Source: Campylobacter concisus (GTDB taxonomy: Bacteria; Campylobacterota; Campylobacteria; Campylobacterales; Campylobacteraceae). Taken from it: a DNA stretch of 64,000 nt. Each line of letters opens with the position of its first letter. The stretch's first letter is position 1. Shown here piece by piece: positions 54,698 to 61,781 of this stretch. The DNA lies in the NCBI RefSeq assembly GCF_002165775.1, contig NZ_NDYP01000001.1:62001-126000 (forward strand), given 5' to 3'. The translations under genes and the position numbers were made by a program. A model generated the notes under the pieces. That model had not been told where the DNA came from, searched no databases, and worked only from the letters and a program-made list of their open reading frames with translations.

Positions 54698-55632
54698 TAT
54701 CTACTCTCATTGATGAAATTTTCGATGTTTGCGACGATCTTTGCGATGAGCGTCTTTCTAGCCTCCAAGCTGCCCCATGCTACGTGCGGTGTGATGAGTA
54801 GATTTTCTTTATTTTTTACATTTAAAAATGGGCTATTTTCGCTCATTGGCTCGCTCTCCAAAACGTCGGTGCCAAAGCGCAAATTTCTCTCATCTATCGC
54901 CCTTGCCATCGCAGCTTCATCCACTATGCCGCCACGTCCTAAATTTAGCACTATTGCATCATCTTTTAGCAAATTTATCTCGTTTGCGCCCAGTAAATTT
55001 TTGGTCTTTTCATTTAGCGGTGCATGGATGCTGATGATGTCGCTGCTTCTTAGTATCTCGTCTAAGCTTTTTTGCTTAAATTCGCTATTGTTATTTGCTC
55101 CGCTTGTCGAATAGTAGCTCACGTTTGCGCCAAATGCACGTGCCACTGCCGCCACGCCGCGTCCTATCTCGCCAAGTCCGATGATGCCAAATTCTTTGCC
55201 AGCGATCTCGCTGATATCTGCGCCAAGATAGGTAAAAATTTCACTCTTCACCCACTCTCCGCTTTTAACGTATTCGTCATAAAATTTGATGTGATTTGTT
55301 AGCTCAAAAAGCATGGCAAACGTGTGCTGCACGACGCTTGCAGTCGAGTAGCCAGCAACGTTTTTAACAGCTATGTTTTTGGCTTTTGCATGCTCTAGAT
55401 CAACATTATTCATTCCAGTTGCACTTATGCAAATGAGCTTTAAATTTGTCGCCTCCATCACGGCTTTATCGATGACGACCTTATTTGTGATGACTGCATC
55501 AACGCCCTTTAGACGAGGCACGATCTCTTCGCTTTTAGTTTTTTGGTAGCTGATAAACTCGCCAAATTTCTTAAAAACACTAAGATCAACGTTTTCTCCA
55601 AGCGTTGCCGCGTCTAAACAAACGATCTTCAT
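54697..55632 (-). CDS. D-2-hydroxyacid dehydrogenase
   Basis: 311 residues. Rossmann motif GLGEIGRGVAAVARAFGANV near 150, catalytic Arg in LNLGRGGIVDE, Glu in DVLESEPM and His in TPHVAWGS. Reduces a 2-oxo acid with NAD(P)H; glycerate/hydroxypyruvate-type enzymes are closest. In C. jejuni it also follows the glutathionylspermidine-synthase-like gene; the gap here is only 2 nt. The physiological substrate is unknown. Confidence 0.93.
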   Translation of the reverse strand: MKIVCLDAATLGENVDLSVFKKFGEFISYQKTKSEEIVPRLKGVDAVITNKVVIDKAVMEATNLKLICISATGMNNVDLEHAKAKNIAVKNVAGYSTASVVQHTFAMLFELTNHIKFYDEYVKSGEWVKSEIFTYLGADISEIAGKEFGIIGLGEIGRGVAAVARAFGANVSYYSTSGANNNSEFKQKSLDEILRSSDIISIHAPLNEKTKNLLGANEINLLKDDAIVLNLGRGGIVDEAAMARAIDERNLRFGTDVLESEPMSENSPFLNVKNKENLLITPHVAWGSLEARKTLIAKIVANIENFINESR

Positions 55633-55634
55633 CT

Positions 55635-56816
55635 TTAGTCCTTAATAAAATGTCCTACAAATTTAGAGTAGTTATCTAAAATTTTGCCACCTTTTCTATA
55701 TCCAAGCGCGCACGCCTCATAAGCGTAAAATACGCCTGCTTGGTAGCTCTCGCCCCTCTCATCTTGGTTAAACTCGTAAAATTCTTGATAGATGGCTTTG
55801 TTTGAGTCGTATTCGCCATCGTTGCTTGCTATTTGTGCGCCGTTTTCATCGTATATAGAGACGTTTGCACCTTCTCTGCCAAATACCGGCTTTTTCACAT
55901 ATTTTTTGCCCTTTAGCGGCTCGTTTGAGGTCTCAAGCAAGAGCGGGTGATTTGGATAAAGATCCCAAAGGATTTTTAAAATCCCTTTGCTTTGGAAAAG
56001 TAGCGTGTAGGCAGGATTTATGATGATGGCTTTTTGGTTTTTGATGATATTTGAGAGTATGAGCGCTAGCTCGCCCTCATCGATCGCTATACTCTCCCAA
56101 GGCACAAGCTTAAACCAGTATTCGAAATTTTCATCGCCTTTAAAAATGCCCTCGTCATCGTTAAAAACGACCTCATCAACGTAAGCAAAGTCGGTTTTAA
56201 AGCCGGCCTCTTTTGCGATGTATTGCAGTAATTTCACGGTTTGCTCATCCTCGATACTACCAGCGATAGAGCTAAAGAGTATCCCCCAGCCCTCGTAAAC
56301 ATCCTCAAAATTTACATTATCATCGCCAAGCGTGATAAGGCGTTTAAAATTTTGCTTTAGAGCTTCGTAAAGGTTATTAAATTGCTCTGCTTCATCCATA
56401 TGATTTAGTTTTAGCATCGCCCACTGAATGATCGCTGTCTCAAAGACTGCCGTTGGCGTATCGGCGTTAAATTCGATCAGTTTTATCGGCTTGCCATCAA
56501 GCCCACCAGCAAGATCAAATCTGCCATAAAGGTGCCAGTGAACGTCATTTTCCCAGCTTTTTTTTATACTATCAACGAGATTAAACGGTATGCCTATCTC
56601 GTGAAAAAGGTTATTGTCAATGACGTACTGAGCGGCATTTACATACATATCGTATAGCTCATTTGCCGCTTCGTAGTAAGCATCCGCCTCGCTTGCTTTT
56701 ACCTGTACGATCTCATCTGCGATATATGAGCTGTTATCGTTATCTGTATGCCAAGCAAAGCCGATTTTTTCCATAAATTCGTTATTTAACGGAGTGATTT
56801 TTCTTAAATTTATCAT
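55635..56816 (-). CDS. Glutathionylspermidine-synthase-like ATP-grasp ligase (YgiC type)
   Basis: 393 residues, synthetase domain only; the N-terminal amidase of E. coli Gsp is absent. Active-site motifs are intact: GRFDLAGG (98-105, Arg99 and Asp101), KLIEFNADTPT (112-122, Glu115, Asn117, Asp119 for Mg-ATP) and KKPVFGREGAN (308-318, with the ATP-grasp Lys). Gsp activates the C-terminal glycine carboxylate of glutathione and joins it to an amine. It follows the UPF0323 lipoprotein gene by 2 nt, and its ribosome binding site GGAGG (56823-56827) is formed by the last two Gly codons of that gene. The natural substrates are unknown. Confidence 0.93.
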   Translation of the reverse strand: MINLRKITPLNNEFMEKIGFAWHTDNDNSSYIADEIVQVKASEADAYYEAANELYDMYVNAAQYVIDNNLFHEIGIPFNLVDSIKKSWENDVHWHLYGRFDLAGGLDGKPIKLIEFNADTPTAVFETAIIQWAMLKLNHMDEAEQFNNLYEALKQNFKRLITLGDDNVNFEDVYEGWGILFSSIAGSIEDEQTVKLLQYIAKEAGFKTDFAYVDEVVFNDDEGIFKGDENFEYWFKLVPWESIAIDEGELALILSNIIKNQKAIIINPAYTLLFQSKGILKILWDLYPNHPLLLETSNEPLKGKKYVKKPVFGREGANVSIYDENGAQIASNDGEYDSNKAIYQEFYEFNQDERGESYQAGVFYAYEACALGYRKGGKILDNYSKFVGHFIKD

Positions 56817-56818
56817 TT

Positions 56819-57436
56819 TCAGCCTCCAAAGCTTGATGAGCTAGAGCTTGATTTTGAGCCACCACCGAAAAATCCACTCTTGCCGCCACTGCTTCTTGCA
56901 GCAGAATTTGCCGCTTTTTGCTTATTAAAGCTATCAACGCTTCTTGTGTATGCGCTTGGATTTTTGTAAGAATTTTGACGAGTAGCTTGGAAATTTTGAT
57001 TTCCAAAAAGCTTGCTACCTATCCAGCTACCAAGTATCGCACCGGCTGCTGAGGCAAGTATCGTCTCACCAAGACTTAGCCCACCGCTACTTAGTTGTGC
57101 GTCACTCGTTTTTGTTAAATTTGAAGTGCCATTGTCGATATTTGCGTTTGCTTGAGCTAGGAGTTTATCGATCTCGTCTTTGCTTAGCACACGCTCAGTG
57201 CCGTTGATATCTTTTAACACGACTCTAGTTTCAGTACTTGGATACTCTTCTAAAATTTTATAAACTCCAGGTGCGCTCTCTTCTATGATAACAAAGGCGC
57301 CGTTTTTTTGCGCAACTTCGTTTAGTGCGTTTTCATCACCGCCATCATTGCTTCCACAGCCAGCAAGGCCAGCCATAACGATCGCACCAAATCCGCCTAC
57401 CGCAGCATAAGTAGCTATCTTTTTAATGTGTTTCAT
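56819..57436 (-). CDS. UPF0323-family lipoprotein with Gly/Ser tail ending in Gly-Gly
   Basis: 205 residues. Lipobox LAGC with Cys27, then a folded part (residues 40-95, NGAFVIIEESAPGVYKILEEYPS), a helical glycine-zipper-like segment (LGETILASAAGAILGSWIGSKLFG, about 122-145), and a disordered tail of about 55 residues rich in Ser, Gly and Lys that closes with SSSSSSSFGG. Matches the family of C. jejuni Cj0371. Coupled to the HTH gene upstream (4-nt overlap) and to the ATP-grasp ligase downstream (2-nt gap), a pairing that resembles E. coli ygiB-ygiC. Confidence 0.92.
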   Translation of the reverse strand: MKHIKKIATYAAVGGFGAIVMAGLAGCGSNDGGDENALNEVAQKNGAFVIIEESAPGVYKILEEYPSTETRVVLKDINGTERVLSKDEIDKLLAQANANIDNGTSNLTKTSDAQLSSGGLSLGETILASAAGAILGSWIGSKLFGNQNFQATRQNSYKNPSAYTRSVDSFNKQKAANSAARSSGGKSGFFGGGSKSSSSSSSFGG

Positions 57437-58065
57437 ATCTCTCCTATCAACTCTTTTAAATTTTTATGTCTTCTAACAAGTATCACGCCTCGTTTAAATT
57501 TGATAAATTTGGAGTGATGTATCGCTTTTATTATCTTTTCACTAGCTTTTTTCGTTGCCTTTGGCTTTAGATTTAGCTCCTTTAAGTACTCGCTTAAATT
57601 TATCCATTTTGACTCATTTTCTATCTCGGCCTCTATCGCTTCATTATTTGGCATATCGTCATTTTTTTGTGTTAAAAGCGGCCTTTGCATAGCATTTAGA
57701 AACTGCATGAGTTTCTCATCTCTGTCCTTATAAATTTGCAAAATTTCATTTTTTCGCTCGATTAGCATCTGCTCTTTTTCTTTAAAAAGCCTATCTTTAT
57801 CGGCTTGCAAGTTTAAATTTAAGCTCTTTAATTCGCTTAACTCATTTAGCAAATAATTTACAAACTCATCATTTTGGGATTTGGTTTTTGTACTTTTTGG
57901 AGCGGATTTTGTGGCTTTTTCGCTACTTGGTTTCTCATCAAGGATGACAAATTTTGTGCCATTTTCAATGACTGTATTTATCGAACCACGGCGGATTCTA
58001 TTATAGACTGCTTCTTTTGTTATGCCTAAAATTTCTGCAGCTTCGTTTATAGCTAGCTTTTGCAT
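57433..58065 (-). CDS. HTH and coiled-coil DNA-binding protein
   Basis: 210 residues. The N-terminal 45 residues form a helix-turn-helix of the excisionase/MerR-like type (AINEAAEILGITKEAVYNRIRRGSI), followed by a Lys/Ser linker, a coiled coil at about 70-125 (NELSELKSLNLNLQADKDRL onwards), and a basic C-terminal domain (KKASEKIIKAIHHSKFIKFKRG). It could regulate its own operon or act as a nucleoid-type protein. Its stop overlaps the lipoprotein start by 4 nt. Confidence 0.82.
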   Translation of the reverse strand: MQKLAINEAAEILGITKEAVYNRIRRGSINTVIENGTKFVILDEKPSSEKATKSAPKSTKTKSQNDEFVNYLLNELSELKSLNLNLQADKDRLFKEKEQMLIERKNEILQIYKDRDEKLMQFLNAMQRPLLTQKNDDMPNNEAIEAEIENESKWINLSEYLKELNLKPKATKKASEKIIKAIHHSKFIKFKRGVILVRRHKNLKELIGEI

Positions 58066-58136
58066 CGAATTTCCGTTTAAAATAAAATAAAAAATTTGCT
58101 TTGATTATAAAAAAATAAGGCTAAAAGAAGAGTTAA

Positions 58137-58161
58137 ACAAAGAGAGCAAAGCCCTCTTTGT
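58137..58161 (-). terminator. Terminator hairpin after rpsU
   Basis: Eight-base-pair arms ACAAAGAG / CTCTTTGT around a nine-base loop, just downstream of the rpsU stop. On the minus strand it is followed by TTTAACTCTTCTTTT, a T-rich but imperfect tail. It may act in both directions. Confidence 0.65.
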
Positions 58162-58168
58162 CTTGGTT

Positions 58169-58381
58169 TTAGAGTCTTGACTCGTAGCGTCTAAGCATAT
58201 AAAGACGTTTAAGCATTTTCTTGCGAGCTGCAATTTTTTGTTTCTTGCGGATCTCAGTTTTAGGCTCAAAGAAGCGTCTAGCTCTTGCTTCAGTAACGAC
58301 TAAATTACGGTCAGTTTGTTTTTTAAACTTTCTGTAACCCTCGTCAAATGACTCGTTAGGATGTACCTTAATACCAGGCAA
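58169..58381 (-). CDS. rpsU: 30S ribosomal protein S21 (TTG start)
   Basis: 70 residues from TTG 58381: [20 protein letters not shown], then the basic [25 protein letters not shown]. The C. jejuni protein is also 70 residues and starts [11 protein letters not shown], which supports the TTG; a GTG at 58393 would add four residues. GAGG lies close upstream of the TTG. Divergent from ccoG. S21 helps initiate translation on the small subunit. Confidence 0.96.
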   Translation of the reverse strand: MPGIKVHPNESFDEGYRKFKKQTDRNLVVTEARARRFFEPKTEIRKKQKIAARKKMLKRLYMLRRYESRL

Positions 58382-58488
58382 CGTCCTCACCACCTTTCAG
58401 ATTAAAATAAGCCGTGAGTATAGTTTAATTTTCATAAATTTAAGCTTTTAACTATTTTTTTTTAAAACTCTTTTAATGCCATAAGCTT

Positions 58489-58494
58489 TATAAT
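58489..58494 (+). promoter_or_regulatory. -10 element of ccoG
   Basis: TATAAT, exact consensus, 25 nt before the ccoG ATG; upstream is T-rich without a clear -35. Confidence 0.6.
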
Positions 58495-58519
58495 CATAAA
58501 ATTTCAAAAAAGGCTTATT

Positions 58520-59845
58520 ATGTCAAAGGATTTTCATCTTAGCTACGCCAAGAGGCGTTACATTTTTTTCGCCTGTATTACGCTATTTGTCTTTATTTTG
58601 CCATTTATCAGGGTAAATGATGCACAGCTATTTTTGCTAAGTTTTAATAAAAGTAGAGTTGATCTATTTTTTACAAAATTTGATATGCAAGAGCTTTATT
58701 TGCTGCCATTTTTATTTATCATTTTGTTCTTAAGCATATTTTTCCTAACGACACTTGCAGGGCGCGTTTGGTGCGGTTGGAGCTGTCCGCAAACTATTTT
58801 TAGAACGATATTTCGTGACCTTTTGCAAACTAAAATTTTAAAGATCAGAAAAAATATACAAAATAAGCAGAATGAGCCAAAAGGACAAATTTTAAAGCGT
58901 GCTTTAGCAGTTGGAATTTGGTGTATTTTAGCTCTTGTTATTTCGGCAAATTTTTTATGGTATTTTGTGCCACCGCTTGATTTTTTTGCTTATTTAAAAG
59001 AGCCAAGCGAACATGGAGTTTTGCTTGCATTTTGGCTTGTTATAGCTATTTGGTTAGTTTATGATGTCATCATTTTAAAAGAAAATTTTTGCATTTATGT
59101 CTGTCCTTACGCTAGGGTGCAATCAGTGATGTTTGATAACGATACGATCCAAGTTATTTACAACCAAAAAAGAGGCGGCGTAATCTATAACGGAAAAGAG
59201 AAATTTAAAAAGCCAAAAGAAGAGGGTGCGCTGTGTACTGGCTGCGAGGCATGCGTGAGGATATGCCCAACACACATTGATATAAGAAAAGGTATGCAGC
59301 TTGAATGTATAAATTGTCTAGAGTGCAGCGATGCTTGTGCTAAAGTGATGAAGCATTTTGATGAAAGCTCGCTTATTGAGTGGAGAAGTATAAACTCTAT
59401 AAAAGAGCAAAAAAGAGTCAAAATTTTACGCTTTAGAACGGTTGCTTATCTCGTCATTTTGGGCATTGTTTTGACAGCTGGGGTATTGATGAGTGGCAAA
59501 AAAGAAAGCATGCTTTTAAACATAAATAGAACAAGCGAGCTTTATAAAATTTTAGGTGAAAATGAAGTCGAAAATTCTTACGTATTTTTGGTGCAAAACA
59601 CACAAAACAAAGAGCACGCCTTTTACTTTGAAGTAGATGATAAGAATATAGAAATTTCTCGTCCAAATAAGCCATTTATATTAAAAGCTGGTGCAAAACA
59701 ACGAGTAATCGTCACGCTAAAATCAAAAAATGAAAATTTAAGCGATAAAGATCTTTTAAAACATATAAATATAAAAGCCTATGCCACTGACGAGCCAGCT
59801 ATCAGCGTGCAAAGGCAAAGTACTTTTATCTATCCTAAAAGATGA
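58520..59845 (+). CDS. ccoG: Cytochrome oxidase accessory protein CcoG (RdxA/FixG)
   Basis: 441 residues. Five or so membrane helices in the first 190 residues, with WCGWSCPQTIFR and CVCPYARVQSVMFD motifs, then a diferric ferredoxin domain with CTGCEACVRICP and CINCLECSDAC, a further helix near residue 310, and a C-terminal Ig-like FixG domain. CcoG is a cupric reductase that helps assemble the CuB centre of the cbb3 oxidase. Same position as Cj0369c beside cmeR and rpsU. Confidence 0.95.
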   Translation: MSKDFHLSYAKRRYIFFACITLFVFILPFIRVNDAQLFLLSFNKSRVDLFFTKFDMQELYLLPFLFIILFLSIFFLTTLAGRVWCGWSCPQTIFRTIFRDLLQTKILKIRKNIQNKQNEPKGQILKRALAVGIWCILALVISANFLWYFVPPLDFFAYLKEPSEHGVLLAFWLVIAIWLVYDVIILKENFCIYVCPYARVQSVMFDNDTIQVIYNQKRGGVIYNGKEKFKKPKEEGALCTGCEACVRICPTHIDIRKGMQLECINCLECSDACAKVMKHFDESSLIEWRSINSIKEQKRVKILRFRTVAYLVILGIVLTAGVLMSGKKESMLLNINRTSELYKILGENEVENSYVFLVQNTQNKEHAFYFEVDDKNIEISRPNKPFILKAGAKQRVIVTLKSKNENLSDKDLLKHINIKAYATDEPAISVQRQSTFIYPKR

Positions 59846-59875
59846 TAAAATGGCAAAAATTTAACAGGAAGCAAG

Positions 59876-60502
59876 ATGGCGATCTCAGAAAAGGGTAAAA
59901 AAAGATACGAACTTATCGTAAAAACAGCACTTGAGCTATTTTTAGAAAAAGGATACGAAAAGACAAGCTTAAGTGACATCGTAGCGATAAGTGGCGGATC
60001 GCTTTCTAGTATTTACACGTTTTTTGAGAACAAAGAGGGGCTTTTTGAGGCGATCGTTGAGCAAGAGATAGATAGCCTTATAAAAGAGATCGATGAGAAA
60101 ATAGATCTTAAAATTTCTCACAGCTTGGAGGAATTTTTAACCAAATTTGCAACCATAATATTTTCTATTACTTGCAGCAAAAGGCATATCTCCCTTGGTA
60201 GGATAATGATGAGTGAGGGTTCTAAAAATGGTGGCAAACTTGGTAAGACGTTTTTGGATCAAATTTTAAAAAAGATCGATCTTGTGCTTATAAATTTCTT
60301 TGAAAGAGATGAGATAAAAGCCAAACTTGATCCAAAATTTTCAGCCAAATTTGCTGCAAAGTACTTTATACAAAGCGTGATAGGAGCTTATTACTACGAT
60401 TCGCTTTTGATAAATGAAGAACCAAAGCTTAGTGAAAAAGAGCGTAAAAAGCATATTAGCTTGTGTGTTGAGTTGTTTTTGAATGGAGTTAGTAAAAAAT
60501 AA
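59876..60502 (+). CDS. cmeR: TetR-family repressor of the cme efflux operon
   Basis: 208 residues. N-terminal HTH at about 25-47 (YEKTSLSDIVAISGGSLSSIYTFF is the recognisable span), helical ligand-binding C-terminal part. In C. jejuni, CmeR represses cmeABC by binding an inverted repeat before cmeA and is released by bile salts; a matching repeat exists here. It lies 30 nt after ccoG and directly upstream of the cme promoter. Named from position and family. Confidence 0.88.
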   Translation: MAISEKGKKRYELIVKTALELFLEKGYEKTSLSDIVAISGGSLSSIYTFFENKEGLFEAIVEQEIDSLIKEIDEKIDLKISHSLEEFLTKFATIIFSITCSKRHISLGRIMMSEGSKNGGKLGKTFLDQILKKIDLVLINFFERDEIKAKLDPKFSAKFAAKYFIQSVIGAYYYDSLLINEEPKLSEKERKKHISLCVELFLNGVSKK

Positions 60503-60504
60503 AA

Positions 60505-60533
60505 TTGACTTTTTATTTGTTTTCTAATAGAAT
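60505..60533 (+). promoter_or_regulatory. Promoter of cmeABC
   Basis: TTGACT, 17-nt spacer, TAGAAT. It begins 2 nt after the cmeR stop, so cmeABC can be transcribed separately from cmeR. Confidence 0.72.
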
Positions 60534-60546
60534 CGAGAACTTTAAA

Positions 60547-60570
60547 TTTTTGTAACAATTATTACAAAAA
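60547..60570. promoter_or_regulatory. Perfect inverted repeat before cmeA, candidate CmeR operator
   Basis: TTTTTGTAA-CAATTA-TTACAAAAA, nine-base-pair perfect arms around a six-base centre, just downstream of the -10 near the expected transcription start. The core resembles the TGTAAT...ATTACA repeat described for C. jejuni CmeR. Binding is inferred. Confidence 0.72.
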
Positions 60571-60610
60571 CTAAATATGATATTAAAATTTAAAATTAAG
60601 AGAGGTTTTT

Positions 60611-61771
60611 ATGGCAAATTTTAAAAGTGCTCTTGTGCTTTCGGTTGCAGTTTTATTTCTAAGTGGTTGTTTTGAAAATAAAGAGAATAAAGCGGCAGCA
60701 GGTCGCCAGATGCCACTATCTCACGTGGATATTTTTACCGCACAAAAAACAGACATACCTATTAGTTTTGACTACACGGCGACAGTTACAAGTAGTCAAG
60801 ATGTTATTATCTATCCAAAAGTTGGCGGAACTATCATAAAGCAGTTTTTCAAACCAGGAAGTAAAGTAAAAGCGGGCGATAAGTTATTTTTGATAGACCC
60901 AGAAAAATATCAAGCTAGCTTTGACTCACTTGATGCTTCTGTTGGCGTAGCAAATGCAAATTTGAAAAATGCCGAGACCGAGTTTAAAAGAATTTCTGCC
61001 CTTTATAAGAAAAATGCAGTTTCTCAAAAAGACTATGACGCAGCAGTTGCAGCCTATGATATTGCAAATGCGAATTTAGTAAGCGCAAAAGCAAATTTAA
61101 AAAATGCGAAAATCGATCTAGGATACACGACTATTACAGCGCCATTTGACGGCGTAGTGGGTGATAACCAAGTAGATGTTGGCTCGCTTGTCGTAGCAAA
61201 CCAAACAAAACTTGTAAGGCTTACAAAAATAAATCCTATTGAAGCAGAATTTTATATCGCTGATGTGGATAATCTAACTAGAAAGACAAATTTGGATAAC
61301 GGCTCATGGCAGCAGCTAAATAGTGACGCTGTGTTAAGCGTCAATGGCGAAAATTTTAATGGTAAAGTAAATTTTATAGATAACGTCGTAAATACTGCAA
61401 CTGGTAGCGTTTTGGCAAAGGCTAGTTTTGATAATAGTGAAGGTAAAATTTTACCAGGTGCGTTTGGCCATATAAAGATGAGCGGTTTTGTGCAAAAAAA
61501 TGCCTTTAATATCCCACAAGTTGCCCTTCAACAAAGCGCTACAAACACTTATGTTTTGGTTGTAAAAGATGGCAAAGTGAGCCAAAAAAATGTAAAAATA
61601 GGATATCAAACAAAAAATATGGTAGCAGTCACTGAAGGTCTTGAAGAGGGAGATAAGATAATCGTTAATAACTTCCTTAAAATCGGAGTTGGTGCACCAG
61701 TTGAAACTGATAAAGACCTAAGTGCAGAATTTATAAACGGCAAAGATGCAAATGCTACAAGTAGCAAGTAA
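60611..61771 (+). CDS. cmeA: Periplasmic adaptor of RND efflux pump, CmeA
   Basis: 386-residue membrane-fusion lipoprotein with lipobox LSGC (Cys20). The biotinyl-lipoyl halves are at PKVGGTIIKQFFKPGSKVKAG and ITAPFDGVVGDNQVDVGSLV, with a helical hairpin between (SLDASVGVANANLKNAETEF, VSQKDYDAAVAAYDIANANL) and a beta-barrel/MP domain after. GAGAGG precedes the ATG. Links the inner-membrane CmeB to the outer-membrane channel, expected beyond the window. Confidence 0.94.
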   Translation: MANFKSALVLSVAVLFLSGCFENKENKAAAGRQMPLSHVDIFTAQKTDIPISFDYTATVTSSQDVIIYPKVGGTIIKQFFKPGSKVKAGDKLFLIDPEKYQASFDSLDASVGVANANLKNAETEFKRISALYKKNAVSQKDYDAAVAAYDIANANLVSAKANLKNAKIDLGYTTITAPFDGVVGDNQVDVGSLVVANQTKLVRLTKINPIEAEFYIADVDNLTRKTNLDNGSWQQLNSDAVLSVNGENFNGKVNFIDNVVNTATGSVLAKASFDNSEGKILPGAFGHIKMSGFVQKNAFNIPQVALQQSATNTYVLVVKDGKVSQKNVKIGYQTKNMVAVTEGLEEGDKIIVNNFLKIGVGAPVETDKDLSAEFINGKDANATSSK

Positions 61772-61781
61772 AGGCAGATAG

